DNA of 10,840 bases from Teredinibacter franksiae (GTDB taxonomy: Bacteria; Pseudomonadota; Gammaproteobacteria; Pseudomonadales; Cellvibrionaceae): positions 1 through 10,840 of the forward strand of contig NZ_JACJUV010000006.1 of assembly GCF_014218805.1 (NCBI RefSeq), in the 5' to 3' direction. This document shows, in pieces, positions 7,892-10,840 of this stretch. The notes under the pieces are model-generated. The model was not told the origin of the DNA. It made no database searches and saw nothing but the letters and a program-made list of their open reading frames with translations. Within the stretch, counting starts at the first letter, position 1; every line of letters starts with the position of its first letter. A program made the translations under genes and the position numbers.

Positions 7892-8848
7892 TTACTGCAA
7901 TAACTGGAACAAGTCGCCCTCAGTTTTGGCTGTTTCGCTGGCGATCAGCGCTTCAAGCTCTGCTTCTGGAGCAATTTCCTGTGCAGCCGTTAGCGCCTCA
8001 AGCGCATCTTTTTCTTTATTGGCGAGCGCCCAGTGGTAACCCGCACGATGCAAGCGCGAAGCTGCTTGATACTGATAAAAATCTACATGGCTAGCATTTG
8101 CATCCGACTCTTTCTTTGCCTCCAAAATTGACTTCGCCACCTCAGCACCACTTATCCACGCCTCGGCAGCACTCTTGTTTTTCTCACCGCCACTATAGCT
8201 TAACCCCGCCATCTCATAGGACTCACCAGCCATTCGCAGCACTTTGAAACCAACTACCCGATAGGCTTTCTTTAAATTCGAATCGGCTTTTTGATACTGT
8301 TCCCACAGTGCCTTTCCAAATGCATACTCCGCTTCTGCAAGCTTTTCAGTTTTTTCAGCGTACCGCCTCCAAGCACCAACGGCTTTGCCGTCACTATCGT
8401 TTGCAGCCCAACTCGCGGTAACTTGCCTCTGTGAACTAAAGAGACCCTCAATTTTACCTTCAAGGGCCTTAATTAAAGCGATGGACTCCTTGAAATAAAG
8501 GTTATCTACTCTGCTTTTTATATGCTTTAGATCAGCATCAATTTGACTGTAGCTTTCCATTATTAGCTGGTCAGAGGCCTTGATCGACTCCTGCGGCAAC
8601 ATTTGAATATCGGTGTATTTCAACGTAAAGGGCAAAGGCTTCGCAGACGGGCCATGGACTGAACAAAAATCAATAGGCGTGTTACTGTTGGCAGCACACT
8701 TCTTTTTGATTTTGGTTTCGTGGGTAATACACAATTCTTGCCAAGCCTGATTCTGTAGGCTTCCACAATCACAATTAACTGCAGGGCAAACAGAGGAGCT
8801 CTGCGCATGCGACAGTACAGCAATACTCAACAAAACAAAACCCAGCAA
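7892..8848 (-). CDS. Unrecognised secreted, Cys-rich, alpha-helical protein; start frameshifted
   Basis: I do not recognise this family. As read, the frame opens only at a TTG (8848). An ATG at 8867-8865 starts MKIK and is joined to this frame if the A-run at 8858-8853 (minus strand) has five rather than six bases. The joined start (MKIKNT, then LLGFVLLSIAVLSHAQ) is a textbook signal peptide, so the intended gene is probably 7892-8867 with about 324 residues. The mature N-region has six cysteines within about 42 residues (residues 21, 26, 28, 40, 51 and 62 from the TTG), suggesting disulfides or metal binding. From about 75 to the end it is helical and rich in Ala, Glu and Lys. The C-terminal half (AGESYEMAGLSYSGGEKNKS, EAWISGAEVAKSILEAKKES, YHWALANKEKDALEALTAAQ) resembles a helical-hairpin solenoid such as TPR, without a clear consensus. 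It is convergent to the barrel gene and not operonic with the MFS gene (221-nt gap). Confidence 0.7.
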   Translation of the reverse strand: MLGFVLLSIAVLSHAQSSSVCPAVNCDCGSLQNQAWQELCITHETKIKKKCAANSNTPIDFCSVHGPSAKPLPFTLKYTDIQMLPQESIKASDQLIMESYSQIDADLKHIKSRVDNLYFKESIALIKALEGKIEGLFSSQRQVTASWAANDSDGKAVGAWRRYAEKTEKLAEAEYAFGKALWEQYQKADSNLKKAYRVVGFKVLRMAGESYEMAGLSYSGGEKNKSAAEAWISGAEVAKSILEAKKESDANASHVDFYQYQAASRLHRAGYHWALANKEKDALEALTAAQEIAPEAELEALIASETAKTEGDLFQLLQ

Positions 8849-8925
8849 CGTATTTTTTAATTTTCATAGCAAATCTAGCCTGCACCCTATTATTACCTAT
8901 TGGATTGTTTGTAGTACGGCTCCTC

Positions 8926-8953
8926 ATTTTAGAGCTTTGACACATAGGCACAA
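8926..8953 (-). promoter_or_regulatory. Possible promoter of the Cys-rich secreted protein gene
   Basis: On the minus strand TTGTGC (8953-8948) and TAAAAT (8931-8926) are 16 nt apart. A start near 8919 would leave a leader of about 50 nt before the ATG at 8867. The -35 hexamer is the same as the one proposed for the barrel gene. Confidence 0.4.
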
Positions 8954-9763
8954 GTGCGCAGCCTCATATTCTGGAAAATAAGCACTTGATTTCCCCCGGC
9001 CATTCCAATTTAACCTATTTTGGTATGACATAGGAAGTAAGCATATATAACCAATCGAGGTACCCTCAAGGCACAAATGAACCGTTTCTCAAGATGGTGC
9101 ATCGCGCAAACTTGAGGGCGCAATAAAAATAGCCAGCAGCAACGAGGCTAATAATACTGAGGCAATCGAAAACCCAAACGCCCAAAGGGGTTCCCCTGCC
9201 ATAAAAAGCCACACACATAAGCGCCAATGGCATTGCCACCGCCAAAACAAATAGCGCTGTAAAACGCTTGCCCTTGGCTCTGCCCCTTGCCCGCAAATTT
9301 AATTCTGACAAACTCAATTGCAATGGCGTGAGCCACACCAAAGGAAAAAGCATGAAGTAATTGAATCCCTGTCATTAAAATAGCCGACTCAGGAAACCAA
9401 CCAATTACCCACCACCTAGCGGCCGTTAACAATAGCGTAAACTGCAACAGGCGATGCAGGGTAAACCGCGCAAATAAAGCAGGCATTTTTATAAAAATAA
9501 GTATTTCTGCAACCACTCCTAATGCCCAAAGCGCACCGATAAGGCTGCGTGTATAGCCAAAGCCTTCAAGGTAAATACTGTAAAAAGTGTAATAAACGCC
9601 GTGACTAACCTGCAGTAATGCCATAACGATAAAAAACAGCAATACGCCCGGAGAGCACAAAACTTTAACAAATGCCCCTGCCCCACGCACTTTTACTCGA
9701 GTTTTATCGGAAGGTAGGCTGATTGCAGACAACAAAATACCGAACAAAAAAAAAAAATAAAAA

Positions 9764-10162
9764 CAGGAAGGTGACGTATAGAGATGATCTCAAGCAAATA
9801 ACCCAAAACAAGAACTGTGACGATAAAGCCGACGGACCCCCAAACGCGAACACGACTATACCGGTGCGGGTCATCCTCCAAGTAAGACAGCGTAACCACC
9901 TCAAACTGGGCAAGGATGGCATTCCAGAAAAAGCTATAAACGATGGTTACCGTAATCAGCCAATAGAAATCCTGTCTTAAAAACAGACCGGCAAAAAACA
10001 CGCAAGCCCCCAGCGCGCCTAATTGAATAATCATAAACGCCGGCCACTGGAGTCCGCTAATACACCCCATATATTGGGGGCTGCCAGCTTCGTTAGCATG
10101 GGTATTGCCGAAATCAAACCAATATCAATTGCCTGTAACCGAGATCAGCTAAGTACAGACCC
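9764..10162. repeat. Direct duplication, copy 1 (399 bp)
   Basis: Starts CAGGAAGGTGACGTATAG and ends CAGCTAAGTACAGACCC, then copy 2 begins at once with the shared CAG. Its minus-strand MFS frame is intact from CVFFAGLFLRQDF to the copy edge. It lacks one base at the ATCATAAAC site (copy 2 has ATCAATAAAC) and one at the CAATTGCC site (copy 2 has CAATTGGCC). Confidence 0.95.
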
Positions 10163-10566
10163 CAGGAAGGTGACGTATAGAGATGATCTCAAGCAAATAA
10201 CCCAAAACAAGAACTGTGACGATAAAGCCGACGGACCCCCAAACGCGAACACACGACTATACCGGTGCGGGTCATCCTCCAAGTAAGACAGCGTAACCAC
10301 CTCAAACTGGCAAGGATGGCATTCCAGAAAAAGCTATAAACGATGGTTACCGTAATCAGCCAATAGAAATCCTGTCTTAAAAACAGACCGGCAAAAAAAC
10401 ACGCAAGCCCCCAGCGCGCCTAATTGAATAATCAATAAACGCCGGCCACTGGAGTCCGCTAATACACCCCATATATTGGGGGCTGCCAGCTTCGTTAGCA
10501 TGGGTATTGCCGAAATCAAACCAATATCAATTGGCCTGTAACCGAGATCAGCTAAGTACAGACCCC
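10163..10566. repeat. Direct duplication, copy 2 (403-404 bp)
   Basis: Abuts copy 1. Relative to copy 1 it has a 2-nt AC insertion (CGAACACACGAC), one G fewer (ACTGGCAAGG), one A more in an A-run (GCAAAAAAAC) and two extra bases near 10434 and 10533; I see no substitutions. Its frame is correct for the MFS N-terminus up to GACVFF and shifted after that. Confidence 0.95.
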
Positions 10567-10654
10567 AGTATGGGGACAAAGCGCCCACAACGGCGAAATA
10601 GCAAAAGTATACCGCCGACAGGCGCCAGTAGGGCATAACGTCCAGACAGCGGCC

Positions 10655-10840
10655 TTAATCAGCGCAAGAAGGGATTGTGAAGCAGGCATTCCCACCTTCA
10701 CCGTTTTGTCCACGCTGCCGCAGCGCATGGTCGAGAACCACTATAGCCATCATGGCTTCGGCGATGGGTGTTGCTCGAATGCCAACGCAGGGGTCGTGAC
10801 GTCCAGTCGTTACAACCTCAACCGGCTCGCCATTTTTATC
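10655..10840 (-). CDS. aroC: Chorismate synthase, C-terminal end (runs off right edge)
   Basis: 61 codons plus a TAA at 10657-10655 enter from the right edge. AroC makes chorismate from 5-enolpyruvylshikimate-3-phosphate with reduced FMN, the last step of the shikimate pathway. The conserved C-terminal block [18 protein letters not shown], then [18 protein letters not shown], identifies it. The last residues ([13 protein letters not shown]) are not a conserved AroC tail, which is naturally variable; given the indels next door, a shift here cannot be excluded. The MFS gene follows after 18 nt, so the two are probably cotranscribed. Confidence 0.93.
   Translation of the reverse strand, partial: DKNGEPVEVVTTGRHDPCVGIRATPIAEAMMAIVVLDHALRQRGQNGEGGNACFTIPSCAD

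Larger units (their letters stand above)
9089..10636 (-). pseudogene. MFS transporter, HcaT/3-phenylpropionate-permease-like, broken by indels and an internal duplication
   Basis: The start MPYWRLSAVYFCYFAVVGAL lies 18 nt after aroC. The loop motif GVLADSSGRR after the second helix is the MFS signature, and RVWGSVGF and QLLHAFSFGVAHAIAIE fit the HcaT-like branch, which has about 380 residues and 12 helices. As written, no frame spans the gene. Breaks are: a direct duplication (9764-10162 and 10163-10566); an A12 run at 9746-9757 that would need 10 or 13 bases; and a C4 run at 9193-9196 that needs one more C. After correction the tail reads GFLWQGEPLWAFGFSIAS and on to SLRDAPS with a stop at 9089. 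The single-copy protein is then about 381-382 residues. It is probably an intact inner-membrane proton symporter misassembled here; true decay is possible. The substrate is unknown. The aroC-MFS order is also known in Pseudomonas. Confidence 0.8.

Noticed and set aside
9063..9118. CCCTCAAG / CTTGAGGG inverted repeat around the MFS stop
   Set aside because: 8-bp arms with a 40-nt loop and no T-run; one arm lies within the reconstructed coding end. Probably chance.
9723..10286. Plus-strand open frames in the duplicated region
   Set aside because: They are antisense to the MFS gene, repeat each other because of the duplication, and show no protein-like composition.
9764..10566. Insertion sequence or transposon as cause of the duplication
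   Set aside because: No transposase, no terminal inverted repeats, and the repeated segment is transporter coding sequence itself.

Overview
The window reads as chromosomal DNA from a gammaproteobacterium of the Pseudomonas/Cellvibrio-like group. The grounds are a FimV-type polar hub protein beside asd and a leuCDB operon, a LysR regulator divergent from leuC, and an aroC gene followed by an HcaT-like MFS transporter. Genus is not determinable from this sequence alone.

Layout. (1) 1-1113, minus: the N-terminal part of fimV, running off the left edge. (2) 1419-5794, minus: leuC-leuD-leuB-asd, with gaps of -4, 27 and 31 nt and a strong intrinsic terminator after asd. LeuC, LeuD and LeuB carry out isomerisation and oxidative decarboxylation in leucine synthesis; Asd makes aspartate semialdehyde for the Lys/Met/Thr/DAP branch. 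(3) 5944-6816, plus: a divergent LysR regulator. A symmetric T-N11-A operator lies in the shared 149-nt region, about 65 bp upstream of a predicted leuC start. (4) 6901-6972: six 12-bp tandem repeats in the promoter/leader of an outer-membrane beta-barrel gene at 6998-7789 (plus). (5) 7834-7857: a bidirectional terminator between convergent genes. (6) 7892-8867, minus: a secreted Cys-rich helical protein that I do not recognise. (7) 9089-10840, minus: the 3' end of aroC, followed after 18 nt by an MFS transporter broken into several frames.

The strongest pattern across the window is sequence damage by small insertions and deletions. asd, the secreted protein and the MFS gene each regain full family-like ends when one homopolymer is changed by one base. 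The MFS gene also holds a direct duplication of about 400 bp whose two copies differ by five indels and no substitutions. Correcting each copy to the protein frame gives 401 bp for both. This looks like an unmerged contig overlap in an indel-prone assembly rather than biology, although a true inactivating duplication cannot be excluded from sequence alone. The leuCDB and LysR frames are clean.

I found no undescribed multi-gene system. The most biological leads are the 12-bp repeat array ahead of the outer-membrane protein (possible repeat-number variation), the LysR operator, and the unrecognised Cys-rich secreted protein.
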